Shown: positions 34,001 to 43,364 of the stretch, one piece after another | How the letters are laid out: the number at the start of each line of letters is the position of its first letter | Position numbering within the stretch: position 1 is the stretch's first letter | DNA from: Lamellibrachia satsuma | Taxonomy: Eukaryota > Annelida > Polychaeta > Sabellida > Siboglinidae | NCBI GenBank assembly: GCA_033239005.1 | Contig: BSQZ01000103.1 | Location: 1,692,592-1,756,591 of the forward strand | Reading direction: 5' to 3' | Length of the DNA: 64,000 nt | Made by a program: the position numbers and the translations under genes | Notes under the pieces: generated by a model | Databases searched by the model: none | What the model was told of the DNA's origin: nothing | Seen by the model: the letters and a program-made list of their open reading frames with translations, nothing else

Positions 34001-36345
34001 AGTCCTAGGCTGCTGGGAAGCCAGAAGGAAGGACTGGAATACAGACGACACCTGGGAAGCTATTGAGGCAAGGAGGGAGACTAAAATGAAACTCAACAAG
34101 GAAGCAGATGACACAAGGAAAAAAACTGCAGCAGGAATACCAGGAAAGAAACAAAACAGTTAAAAAGAGGGAAAAGAAAACATGTCGAAAAAGTAGCAAA
34201 TGTGGCTGAGATCGCAGCTAGGCAAAACAACTCCAGATATTTATACAAGATCACCAGACAGCTAGCAGGGAAGAACAAGAGCACTAGTCGCCCCATCAGG
34301 GACAAACAGGGAAACCTTCTCACTAAGGAATCTTTACAGTTACAACGCTGGAAAGAATATTTCCAAGATATCTTGAATAGGCCTCCACCAGATTCATCAT
34401 ACTCTCCATCAAGAGAGCCATCAAAAAGCTGAAGCTAGGCAAAGCACCAGGAATTTACAATATACCATCTGATGTTTTAAAAGCTGATATTGGGGCCACC
34501 ACAGACGTTTTATACAGCGTGCTAAATGAGATCTGGGATAAAGAGGAAATACCAACTGAGTGTAAGACGGGTATGCTAGTTACAATCCCCAAGAAAGGCA
34601 ACCTCAGTGAATGTAAGAACTGGAGAGGGATCATGCTTCTATCAGTGCCCAGTAAAATTCTCTGCCGTATCATCCTGGATAGGATACAAGAAACAGTTGA
34701 CAAGAAGCTAAGAAAGGAACAAGCTGGCTTTAGAAAGGATAAATCCTGCACAGATCATATTGCTACACTTAGGATTATCGTTGAACAATGCATTGAATGG
34801 CAGAGCTCCCTTTACATAAACTTTGTGGACTTCGAAAAAAGCATTCGATAATATAGATAGGACAGTTCTATGGAAGCTCCTGAGGCATTATGGTTTACCT
34901 ACAAAATTTGTAACTCTAATAAAGAACATGTACAAAAGTTTCACTGGTCATGTCATCTTTAATGGACAAGTTTCAGAAGGCTTCCAAATTGGAATTGGAG
35001 TACGACAGGGCTGCTTGCTATCTCCACTGCTCTTTCTGAGCCATAGCCATAGGCTGGACAATGAAAACATCCAAAGAACACCATCGTACTGGGATCCAGT
35101 GGAACTTGTTCTCACAACTAGAAGACCTGGATTTTGCAGATGATCTAGCACTACTCTGAGAAACCCATAAACACATGCAACAAAAAACAGAAAGGCTTCA
35201 AGAAAAAAGCAGCCAACTGGGTATTAAGATCAATGTGGGAAAGACAAAGGTGATGAAAGTCAACAGCAGATCCTCCGAACCCATCTCACTAGAAAGTGGT
35301 ACTGATGAGGAAGTACAAGACTTCATCTACCTCGGGAGCAACATCAGTACAAATGGTGGAGCTGACAAAGATGTGGAGCTACACATCAATAAAGCTCGCC
35401 ATGCCTTCAGAACCCTACGCCCTGTATGGCTCTCTTCCCAACTATCCATAAACACTAAGATCCGCATTTTCAACACCAACGTTAAACCAGTTCTTCTCTA
35501 TGGCTGTGAAATGTGGAAAACTACTCAGTCTCTCAACAACAAACTCCAAGTCTTCATCAACAGTCACCTCCGATACATCCTTAAGGTATGGTGGCCTAAC
35601 AAAATATCAAATAAAGAGCTCTGGAAGAAAACCAAACAGGAAGAAATGAGCACTACAATCAAGAGGAGAAAATGGAGCTGGATTGGCCACACACTCAGAA
35701 GAGATCCAACAAATACAACCAAACAAGCACTAGACTATAACCCACAAGGAAAGAGAAGACAAGGAAGGCCAAAAATCAACTGGAGACGCTCCACACTACA
35801 AGATCTTGATAAAGTGGGGATCACCTGGCAAAAGGCTAAAGCTCTAGCCCAGAAGAGAGTGAGGTGGAGAAACATGGTTGACGCCCTATGCTCCTGAAGG
35901 GTCCAAGAGGATTAAGTAAGTAAGAAAGTCTGCTAGAATCACATGTCATGTTTCTCATACAGGACCTTTCTAGTGTATTTAAAATTATAAAGTTAGCGCC
36001 TTAGGCTTAGCCTTAGCAGGATATATTACGAGTAATCATGCTCACTGTCACTCGGTAGGGAGGAAAATATTTTGTATAAAATTTAATTAATAACACATGC
36101 ACACGCGCGCACACACACCGCTTGTTACTTTATTACTACCGTATACGTTACGGACTGGGGCAGCGTAGACGCTTGTTCCGAAAATTATTATTTACGGTAA
36201 ATTAAAGACGCAATACAAAGCGAACACTTGGTATACCTTCCGTTTCTAGCATGTAAGCTTGTTCGATATCGTCAGGTCGCAAAATGCGAATACACGTCTT
36301 TCCAGTTTCATGTTCTGCCTCGTACATAGTGACTTTTCGTAGCAT
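24992..36345 (-). CDS. AANAT-like GNAT N-acetyltransferase gene (five exons)
   Basis: Five minus-strand exons (36345-36237, 32014-31911, 29931-29816, 29500-29347, 25029-24992) give about 170-176 residues. GNAT enzymes of this type move an acetyl group from acetyl-CoA to an amine; AANATs act on arylalkylamines such as serotonin or dopamine in the cytosol. Evidence in order: RILRPDDIEQAY (first strand), GFPADEAASYDQLVYRQ (an AANAT-like block), CIHSVCVNQNKRRQGVA (motif A; R-R-Q-G-V-A binds the CoA pyrophosphate), LYTRAGFTLVG (motif B, Tyr likely the general acid) and the WYEM C-terminus. Length is close to the family norm of about 200. All joins are in phase except an uncertain exon 2/3 edge, and the exon 4 acceptor reads AC instead of AG. 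Introns hold an RTE, a truncated LINE, R460 repeats and minisatellites. Substrate cannot be predicted. Confidence 0.85.
25405..25873 (+). repeat. Interspersed repeat 'R460', copy 2
   Basis: It matches 15050-15530 over its full length (see that entry for shared blocks). It lies in AANAT-like intron 4 and runs straight into a GAGGAGG minisatellite. Confidence 0.8.
25874..26070 (+). repeat. 18-bp minisatellite (GAGGAGGCACCTTTAATT)n
   Basis: About ten units alternate between ...TTTAATT and ...TTTGTTT endings. On the minus strand it reads as repeated KVPPQL/KVPPQT in a short frame, which is a by-product of the 18-bp period. Confidence 0.9.
26071..26574. other. Intron sequence, nothing recognised
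   Basis: Unique-looking spacer between two related minisatellites inside AANAT-like intron 4. Confidence 0.3.
26575..26903. repeat. 23-bp minisatellite, inverted relative to the 18-bp array
   Basis: About thirteen units contain CCTCCTCAACTCATTTAAAG, with variants. The reverse complement of the 18-bp unit at 25874 (AAAGGTGCCTCCTCAATT) resembles this unit, so the arrays are related and face opposite ways. Confidence 0.85.
26936..29032 (-). pseudogene. 5'-truncated LINE (reverse transcriptase and 3' tail)
   Basis: From 29032 down it encodes a pre-RT segment (SHQAARESFLFWRSAGSPRH, KIRRAHFKRNKRLCEK), NMWLHHYQSLLNSI, SNGVKQGGILSPYLFNVYMD, a damaged catalytic region near 27797, CKYLGHIINN, and AYNNSFRIIHNLSPRYSASH. 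The 3' end is TTGCCTGAAATAAAATATTA. Frames are interrupted. The RT style (NGVRQGGILSPYLFNVYMDDLS) is familiar from cnidarian and mollusc LINEs; I cannot name its clade. It lies in AANAT-like intron 4. Confidence 0.8.
28521..28574. repeat. Three copies of an 18-bp unit inside the LINE
   Basis: TTCATATGTTGTATGTTA is repeated three times, giving repeated NNIQHM on the minus strand at the start of a 115-codon frame. Confidence 0.9.
29347..29500 (-). CDS. AANAT-like gene, exon 4
   Basis: It encodes GVALKMLVCFIQHVRQTQNG, then KAYLIPLYTRAGFTLVGQSS and VIL, with donor CTTG/GTGAGT in phase 1. RRQ from exon 3 joins GVA to complete the acetyl-CoA loop. The base pair before the exon is AC (TTGCAC/GGT), not AG, and no AG keeps the frame nearby. 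Either a non-canonical site, an error or a damaging mutation is present. Confidence 0.75.
29816..29931 (-). CDS. AANAT-like gene, exon 3
   Basis: It encodes VCESVLSLIATISPDD and then VCIHSVCVNQNKRRQ, ending at a consensus donor CAG/GTGAGA. The 5' edge is ambiguous. TTTAATATAG (exon from 29931) needs exon 2 to end one codon earlier at ATTG/GTGTAA; TATGTGAG (exon from 29923) joins to KLIG directly in phase 0; a third acceptor lies at about 29953. The choice changes only a few residues. Confidence 0.75.
29960..31895. other. AANAT-like intron 2; no element identified
   Basis: Mostly AT-rich unique-looking DNA between exons 3 and 2. A 67-codon frame at 30991 has no recognisable content. Confidence 0.35.
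31911..32014 (-). CDS. AANAT-like gene, exon 2
   Basis: Acceptor TTGCTGTAG ends at 32015. The exon encodes (G)FPADEAASYDQLVYRQREA, then PQLFLGYLEGSKLIG, with donor GGT/GTAAGT at 31910. It is in phase 1 with exon 1. FPADEAAS and LFLGYLEG-KLIG are the best family matches in the gene. Confidence 0.85.
33110..33310 (-). repeat. Interspersed repeat 'R460', copy 4 (inverted, 3' part)
   Basis: On the minus strand TTTGTTTGATGATTTCACCA, GTTGATACTA, CTGAAATGAGCTGGGTGAAA and GAATTGAGAAGGGAGCTTC follow the order of R460 and its attached minisatellite unit. An RTE inserted just to the right. Confidence 0.6.
33342..33352. repeat. Target-site duplication, left copy, of RTE copy 2
   Basis: TAAGAAAGTCT is repeated exactly at 35921-35931. 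Confidence 0.8.
33353..35920 (+). pseudogene. 5'-truncated RTE-clade LINE, copy 2
   Basis: Endonuclease pieces (VMGDMNAKIGKD, SDHHLLVGEF), RT (GFRKDKSC, FVDFEK then a one-base insertion before [28 protein letters not shown]) and the C-terminus (WSWIGHTLRRD, GKRRQGRPKINWRRS) occur in order on the plus strand. They are split into at least six frames by indels and stops. The tail is TAAGTAAG, as in the element at 1161-4332, but protein differences show a different subfamily. Perfect 11-bp target-site duplications flank it. It lies in AANAT-like intron 1, in antisense orientation to the gene. Confidence 0.88.
35921..35931. repeat. Target-site duplication, right copy, of RTE copy 2
   Basis: TAAGAAAGTCT, identical to 33342-33352, directly after the (TAAG)n tail. 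Confidence 0.8.
36237..36345 (-). CDS. AANAT-like gene, exon 1 (start)
   Basis: It encodes MLRKVTMYEAEHETGKTCIR and on to YMLETE, with donor GAAG/GTATAC in phase 1. Two in-frame ATGs (36345 and 36327) are possible starts; a TAA 42 bases upstream of the first limits any extension. RPDDIEQAYMLETEG is the expected N-terminal block before GFPADEAAS. TTTCTCTAAACAG at about 36397 could be the acceptor of a 5'UTR exon boundary. Confidence 0.8.
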
Positions 36346-36660
36346 CGACTTCCAACGCGATTTATACCGATGTGATGATCGCGTTTAGAGTGAACACTGT
36401 TTAGAGAAACGTGACACCTCACGTAGGGAGCACCGTGCAATCGATCATCGAGTAACTCCAGGGTATGGCCAGTCGATAACGAGGCACGAACACGTCGGCC
36501 ATCAACGTAAACAAAAACAAGTGGCTAGCCTCGATTATCCAGGCTCCAAGATGTGGCGCCACTGTTTGCGAGAAATTGCTACCCCCGCCCGCGTAATTTT
36601 TTTCCTGTCAACGTTCCGATCTGTTAACATTAATGGGCGGAGATTACTCGATGATGCTGG
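36346..36660 (-). promoter_or_regulatory. Candidate promoter region of the AANAT-like gene
   Basis: The stretch upstream of exon 1 is richer in CG than its surroundings. It includes one arm (36591-36645) of a separated inverted repeat. No TATA box in a convincing position was found. The function is inferred only from position and composition. Confidence 0.3.
36591..36645 (+). repeat. Inverted-repeat arm, partner at 38193-38247
   Basis: GCGTAATTTT, TTCCTGTCAACGTTCCG, TTAACA and AATGGGCGGAGATT occur here. The same blocks in the same order occur on the opposite strand at 38193-38247, with about 48 of 55 positions matching. Confidence 0.85.
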
Positions 36661-37560
36661 GTTGAGCGACAGCGCGAGTGACCTAAACAGAAAAATATGG
36701 GCTAAGCTAGAACTATAAATAATAATCGTCTGCTACATTGCACGTGTGTTCCCTACATAATTGTAATAATGGTATCTTACATGCATAGCTAGGCCTATAT
36801 ACAAGCGTTCGTGTTTGTATATTCGTCAGAAGTTTACAATAAAAATGGGGTAGCTGGGTGGATGTGTGGGTGTGGGTAGCTATGGGCGTGTGTGGGTGGG
36901 TGGGTGCGAGCGAGCGAGCGAGCGAGCGTGTGTGTGCGTAATGTCCAATTATATAATTTTATATATGCACACACCAGTGACATGTGTCATGTGTGCACTG
37001 ACTATAAATTGTTGCAAATAACATGATTCACACATAAGAATAGTTCAATGAATGCAACTAAACTTTTAATACAAATCAATTAATAATCAACTACCTGACT
37101 ACTTCAATCATATACCCTACACACACAACTATGACATTCGTCAGCACTACACACTCGTGATAGAAACAAGTTACAATTACAAATTTTACTTCCAACACTG
37201 TCACATCTTTACAATGAAATACACTATTTTGGAAAAGGGAGAATGCTGAAGTAATACAACTTATGATTGCATTGCCCTTTCAACAACTTACAGTGATAAA
37301 TGACGCCTATTGTAACACGCTATGTATGCAACTAATTACTGACTAATGTAGTTAATCAAAAACTATAACTAATAAGTATGCCGAATTAGTCTGAAGTAAC
37401 CATGTTTACACACAAATGTAACTAAGTGATGGGTATAGTGAAAACAAGCAAAGTTGAGCTTATCTGAAGCTTATGTTAGCTACCCTTAAAACTTGTATTT
37501 ACCGGTATGTATAATTATAACACATAATACAACGGTTCACCTAATGAATAGTATCGGTTA
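36661..37560. other. Spacer with GT-rich and GAGC-repeat patches
   Basis: A GTGGGTGTGG-rich patch (36855-36905) and (GAGC)n/(GT)n (36909-36937) are the only notable parts. No gene seen. Confidence 0.4.
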
Positions 37561-37563
37561 ATT

Positions 37564-38110
37564 TTAAATATAATTAAGAATACAATTTTCTTTATAAAGT
37601 GCCTTGAGAACCTGCGTATTACGACAACGTTTAAGTTCACATTCAAGAGAATTCCACAGTTTAACCCAATAATTAGATAAACACATTGATTTCATTTCAG
37701 TTCGAATGTACCTTCTTCGTTTTACATATTTACATATCTGGTCTTGCGAATTGCTACAGAATGTGCAAATAACTTCTGCAGGTTAACAGGCAACATGTTA
37801 TTATATGCCTTGTTCATTACTACTGCATTCTTTAGATTAATTAAATCAAACGACTTCAGGGCATGCATCCTGTAGAACATGGGATTTATATGATCTAAAT
37901 GCTTGCCTCTACATACAATTCTAGAAGACATGTAACACATTGGGTCTGTATGTGTTTCCACACATTTCTGCAAAATAAGTCATGTATGGAAGAGCCAATG
38001 AACAGTATAAAACATATAGAACCTTCTCAGTTAAGACATGACATGCTTTATAAAATATTGCGGTTGTTTTTTTAAATTTATTATTGCAACACAACAACCC
38101 GCTATCTTCG
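37564..38110 (-). pseudogene. LINE C-terminal region
   Basis: From 38110 down: VLYVLYCSLALPYMTYFAEM, CGNTYRPNVL, THTDPMCY, LINLKNAVVMNKAYNNMLPV, then in another frame SMCLSNYWVKLWNSLECELK and a stop at 37564. This is the RT thumb and C-terminus of an L2/Jockey-like LINE. At least one frame change lies between the two halves. Confidence 0.75.
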
Positions 38111-38116
38111 AAGGGA

Positions 38117-38183
38117 ATGCGCACCACGTGATGACGCGTCACAGTCGACGGAATGCACATCACGTGATGATCCGTCACAGTTA
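38117..38183. repeat. Tandem pair of 36-bp units carrying CACGTGATG
   Basis: GAATGCGCACCACGTGATGA...CGTCACAG is followed by GAATGCACATCACGTGATGA...CGTCACAG. Each holds an E-box CACGTG; the second, TCACGTGA, matches a CLEAR/MiT-type site. Whether it is used is unknown. Confidence 0.65.
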
Positions 38184-38192
38184 TCTTTGTAA

Positions 38193-38247
38193 AATCTCCG
38201 CCCATTTATGTTAATTGCCCGGAACGTTGACAGGAACAAAATTACGC
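38193..38247 (-). repeat. Inverted-repeat arm, partner at 36591-36645
   Basis: Reverse-complement match of the arm near AANAT-like exon 1. The 1.55-kb interval between the arms contains a LINE fragment. Confidence 0.85.
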
Positions 38248-38983
38248 CCCCTGCCCTCCATCCAGCCATATGGCTCGAAAATATGAATTTCGAGATAGCC
38301 AGACATGGATCCGCGTATCACTGAAGAAAAACACGCTGTTGAGCTTCACAATGACACGACATGTCCTTACCAAAATGGCACTACGTATAGTAATAGCGTG
38401 TGAAAGTAGGAGGTGGGTGGGATGTTGGAGATGCGAGGTAACTGCATATGGTCCCTTAGCATAAAAATCAATACAATTATATAAACATTCTACAGAAATC
38501 TATAGATGTCTACTGAATATAGTATATTTTTTATAGAAAACAATATAATTCTATAGATTCTATAGAAATGGTTTATGTTTAGGCTTACATAATATTTTCT
38601 GGTCGAGCACGAGGGCCTGATATAGATATCAGAATAAAAAAGTACACTGATAAAAAGAGCAGGCCCTACATGTTACCATATTTTTTGGAGTTCTTATCGA
38701 AGAGTCGCTAAATTGGCCAGACCGCATTGGTCAATCAAAGTCTGAGCTGTCAATAAGTGTTGGTATCACACATAGTTGTAGCAAACAACTTGAATGTCAT
38801 AGAATGTCAGTGGCGTATCTAGGTATAAATTCGGGGTCTGGGTGTCCATTTTCTAAAGACAAACTGTAATCATTTGCAATGTGGTGCATTTTGATGTAAA
38901 AAAAGAATAATGCTCCTGTCATGGAGAAAAACAATATAATATTATTACAACGGGACGTACAGCTCGTACAGCTGGACACTTAC

Positions 38984-39188
38984 CCATGGTGTCAGATTCA
39001 TCCGCTGTAGTGGTGTGAGCGTGGGCCACGTAGCGATTCTTAGCTACTAATAAACGTGTATCCATTCCCTGTAGGATGTGATCCACGAATAGCAGATACA
39101 TTGCCCTCGTCCAATCAGTATGTAAAACACCCAACCTCTTGGCTGAGTAGTTGAAGGAGAAGGAAATCTGCTGGATTGGGTCCATCAT
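38984..39188 (-). other. Putative first coding exon of an unidentified gene
   Basis: An ATG at 39188 opens 68 codons up to a consensus donor, ATGG/GTAAGT, at 38984. The peptide contains SFNYSAKRLGVLHTDWTRAM and YLLFVDHILQGMDTRLL. The WTRAMYLLFVDHILQG part faintly resembles Myb/SANT-like DNA-binding segments of transposon-related proteins (WTxxMxxxFIDxLLxxxxxG). No second exon was found, and the frame does not join AANAT-like exon 1. Confidence 0.3.
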
Positions 39189-39689
39189 ATTTTAGTGATT
39201 CTTTACTGGTTCTTTGCTGGTTCTTTGCTGGCGTGCACAATATTATCACTGTGCCCTTTGTAGTGAGTGTAGGTGGCGCCAAGTATCAGCTGTCTGATTC
39301 GTGCTTGCTCTCCATGATGGTTGCCAGGCAGATTACGGATGGGTCTCTCTAGTTCTGGGGGCGTTTTTTTATATATTTGTATAGCTGTTGAATGGAATTA
39401 TTTGTCTTATTGATGTGGAAGCACGTGTGTACGCGACTGTAAGTACATGTTATATTCCACCCTGTTTGTGTCGTGTTCATTGTACTGCGTGGGTAATACG
39501 TATTTTACAAATTTATATTGTATAATTATGTTGCAAAAGAAGGTCATTCGGCTGATGCGTGTTGAATGTTTGCATGTATGGATGGGTGCGTTGCCTCGAA
39601 GTTTGTGAGTTGGAAGTCTGTATGTAGGATGGGTGCGTACGTACGTGCATGCACGCACAATGTTTTGTCAGAGTGTAGTTACCGCTGCT

Positions 39690-40120
39690 TTCACCCTGTT
39701 TACATATTTGACAACATCCCATCGGAGTTAATAAAAGCTGGAGGAGAAGCCATGATAGATGCACTCACAATAATATGCAACACAGTTTGGAAATTAGGAG
39801 AATTGCCCACAACGTAGTCACACAATCACTTGTAAACACATTACCCAAAAAGGGTAACCTGCAACTGTGCCGAAAGTATTGTACCATCAACCTTACAAGT
39901 GTTAAAAGATCTACTGGCCTGGCAAAAACCATCCTGCAATGAGACGGAAAAGAAGAAGAGGCAGGCAGAAAAAGAACTGGAATGACAACATCAGAGAAAG
40001 GACAGGCCTGGACTTCTACGAATCACAAATGGCAACAAAAGACGGGCAAAGGTGGACACAGATTGTGCGATTATCGTCAGAGGTGCCCCAACGATCACAG
40101 ACGGAAACGGGATAGGTGAA
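39690..40120 (+). pseudogene. Internally deleted LINE
   Basis: The first half encodes FDNIPSELIKAGGEAMIDAL and TIICNTVWKLGELPTT, then LPKKGNLQLCRKY (RT fingers). By about 39940 the frame is already the basic C-terminus RGRQKKNWNDNI, TGLDFYESQMA and VPQRSQTETG. The RT palm with its catalytic aspartates is missing, so an internal deletion removed most of the enzyme. Confidence 0.7.
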
Positions 40121-40379
40121 GTGAGGTGAGGTGAGTTACTGTTTATATGATTTACATTTACAATGATTGGACGAAATATAGGTCAAGTTAGTACATACAT
40201 ACATACACACTAGAAACGCTACTTAGAAGGGAAAGAGGTCGAGTTTGTACCTATTCGAACGTTAGAAGATAGTTGTTGAGAATGAAGATAGGTCAAGTTA
40301 GTGCATATAGGGTTGTTGGAGACATAAACGAAGAGGACAACACAAAAAGAAAAAAGCTATAAAGGAAGTTAGTAAAGGG

Positions 40380-42655
40380 GAATGTATCATAATGGGAGAT
40401 TTTAACCATATACACATACAATGGAATTCTCTAGAGAACACAGGGAGTGAGGACCAACAAATGATATTTTTAATCCAGGATAGCTTTCTTACTCAGCACG
40501 TGCTAGAACCAACCAGGGGAGAAAATGTATTAGATATAGTTTTGTCATCACAAAAAGAATTAGTCGACAATGTAAAAATACATGAACCATTGGGTAACAG
40601 TGAATATAATCAAAAACATTTTGACATCAATGTAAAATCAGAAAGTAAAAATAACAAAACGTACAAGAGAAACTTCCACAAAGGTAACTATAAAGATATC
40701 AGAAAATACTTAGCAAAGCTAGATTGGAATAACATGCTGATGAATAAGACCGCAATTGAATGTTGGAATATTCTAAAATATGAAATTGAGAGTATCATCG
40801 ATAAATTTGTTCCCCTCCAAAAACAAGGAAACGGTGTAGAAAGAAACACTTGTCAAAAGAGGCTATTTGAAAAATAGTGTTAAAACAAACTATGGGGAGG
40901 GTTTATAGGCGTACCAGAAAGGAAGAAGACTAGGCAAATTACAAAGAGGCACTTAATGCAGCTTCAACTGAAATCAGACCATCTAAAAGAAGCTATGAGC
41001 AAAAACTAGCATGTAACATAAAAAATGACAACAAGAGTTTTTATGCATATGTCAAAAGTAAACAAAACGTACAAGACAAGGTTAGACCTCTAGAAGACAG
41101 TGCTGGAAATATAATATCACAGGGGTTTTTAATGGCGGAATACCTAAATGGTTACTTCAGTTCAGTGTTTACCAAAGAAGATATTAGTTCATTACCAGTT
41201 GCTGATGCTAAATTTCAGGAGGATAAATCTGACTATTTAGGTCCGTTAGTTGTAACTCCAGAATTGGTAGCTAAGAAAATAAAGGCAATGAAGGATAACA
41301 AATCACCGGGAGTGGATGGGATTCCTCCAAAATTACTAATGGAAACAGTAGAACAAATCAGTATACCACTTGCAAGAGTATTCAACTTGTCATTAAAAGA
41401 GGCAGTTGTTCCGTTTGAATGGAAAGAAGCAAACATCATACCATTATTTAAAAAGGGTTCGAGAAATAAGTCAGAGAATTACAGACCAGTGAGTTTAACG
41501 TCAGTGATTTGTAAATTATTAGAAAGGTTAATTAAAGACCATATGGTGGACTTCCTCGTTAAGCATAAATTATTAAATTCATCTCAACTTGGATTCCTTA
41601 AAGCGAGGTCATGCTTAACAAATATGTTATGTTTTTTGGAAGAAATCACTAATTGGATAGACGTGGGATCGCCAGTAGATATTATCTACTTAGACTTTCA
41701 GAAAGCTTTTGACAAAGTGCCACATCAAAGATTACTACTAAAAATAAAAGCCCATGGTATCTGGGATAGCATAACTGACTGGATAGAACAATGGCTGAAT
41801 GACAGAAGGCAACGAGGTGTAGTAGATGGAGAAGTTTAAAATTGGAAATCTCTTTTGAGTGGGGTACCTCAAGGATCAGTATTAGGACCTATATTATTCT
41901 TAATATATCAATGACTTGGAAGACAGTATAACAAGTAACGTACTGAAATTTGCAGATGACACAACACTGTTTAGAAAGGTTAATACTGATGGTGATAAAC
42001 AACATTTACAAAACGATCTAGACAGATTAGTGAAATGGTCTGAGAAATGGCAGATGTTGTTAAATTTTGGGAAATGTAAATGCCTACATACAGGACATGG
42101 GAACTTGGATGTAAACTATAAAATGGGAGATACTGTTCTGGGTACTACTGTAAAACAAAAGGACTTAGGGTTACAATAAGCGCTGAGATGAACGTTTCAG
42201 AGCAGTGTTGTATTGCAGCTTCAAAGGGTAATGAAATTCTTCGATTGATTAGAAGAAACATAACATACAAGGGAAAAACGTTAATTACACCTCTTTATAA
42301 AACAATAGTTAGACCTCATTTAGAATACTGTATACAAGCATGGATACCATATCGTAAGAAGGATATAGATACGCTTGAACGCATACAAAGGAAAGCAAGT
42401 AAAATGATTCCAGAACTGAGAGACCTTAGTGATGAAGAACGCCTGAAGGAATTTGGTTTAACAACTCTAGAGACAAGGAGGTTAACAGGAGATCAGATTG
42501 AAGTTTTTAAAATATTGAATGGGTATGAAAATATTGATAGAAATATGTTTTTCTCACTCAAGAAGGATAGCAGAACTAGAAGACATGAGGTAAAATTAGT
42601 AAAGGATCGATGTAGTTTGGACATCAGGAAGCACTCGTTCTCACAGAGGAAAATT
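40380..42655 (+). pseudogene. CR1-like LINE, endonuclease to C-terminus
   Basis: Fragments in order: the endonuclease end IIMGDFNH and FLTQHVLEPTRGENVLDIVL (40380-40877), a linker, RT (41132-41839), the second RT half with KFADDTTLF (41916-42179) and the C-terminal part with RIQRKASKMIPELRDLSDEE (42188-42650). Breaks are a stop near 40877, a TAA at 41837, a shift near 41910 and one near 42178. It stops within FSQRK at about 42650, where its closest relative (18606-19330) continues, so its 3' end is lost. Confidence 0.9.
41132..41839 (+). CDS. CR1-like LINE reverse transcriptase, main open block
   Basis: This 235-residue block carries LNGYFSSVFTKED, NKSPGVDGIPPKLL, WKEANIIPLFKKGSRNK, NYRPVSLTSVICKLLERL, QLGFLKARSCLTN and the catalytic region YLDFQKAFDKVPHQRLL. 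After a TAA the sense continues with LLSGVPQGSVLGPILF and, one frame away, KFADDTTLF. It would synthesise cDNA from the element RNA; as it stands it is interrupted and presumably inactive. Confidence 0.85.
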   Translation: MAEYLNGYFSSVFTKEDISSLPVADAKFQEDKSDYLGPLVVTPELVAKKIKAMKDNKSPGVDGIPPKLLMETVEQISIPLARVFNLSLKEAVVPFEWKEANIIPLFKKGSRNKSENYRPVSLTSVICKLLERLIKDHMVDFLVKHKLLNSSQLGFLKARSCLTNMLCFLEEITNWIDVGSPVDIIYLDFQKAFDKVPHQRLLLKIKAHGIWDSITDWIEQWLNDRRQRGVVDGEV

Positions 42656-43360
42656 TGCAAAATTTCCGTCTTCGGCCCATATCTCAGTAATTTGTGTAGG
42701 TATAAATGCACGTATTTCTCATGTGCGTACGTAAATATCATTTGCATGCAGGTCATATAAGATTATATGTACAGTAGAATACGTTTTTTTCATGAGCGTC
42801 TACATACACCCCAAAAATTTAGAAAATGGCTCGTCTCGTTATGTTCGAACGTCAGTCATGCTTCCTGGATCTCTGATATCTCTGATATCTGGTAGGTTCA
42901 ACATTACTGCTGTTTTGTATACATATATCTACAGGTCATTGTAGACTATTATTGTGATTGCTTCAATATAGGCCTACACGTTTGTAATTATATTGTTCAG
43001 ACTCACTACTAAGTCTAAGACTATGCTGATCAAGTATTGAAGGATATGCGGCACGATGGCAATGCGGGGCATTGCTCGTTAGGGGGCGCGATCGAAAGGG
43101 TTGGGTAAATGTCTAAATATAGTAGATATTTAATTCAAGGGTGCGAGAGCGTTATGTAACACCATAGTGGGACATTTACATGATAGGATTAATTAAGCAG
43201 TATAATCTGGAATGTAGCCAATACTAATAGGCCTAATTAGCCTACAATGAACAATAACCTTATGCATCAAATAATAGGCCTACAATTTGCTGAGCTTGAA
43301 TGAGTTGTAATATAAGCATACTTATTGTTTTTTATTCGCTTCAATAACAATTAACTAAGC
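42656..43360. other. Spacer, no gene seen
   Basis: No supported feature. Confidence 0.3.
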
Positions 43361-43364
43361 CGTC

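Noticed and set aside
36246..36440. 64-codon minus-strand ORF at the AANAT-like exon 1
   Set aside because: Out of frame with the acetyltransferase coding frame that joins exon 2.
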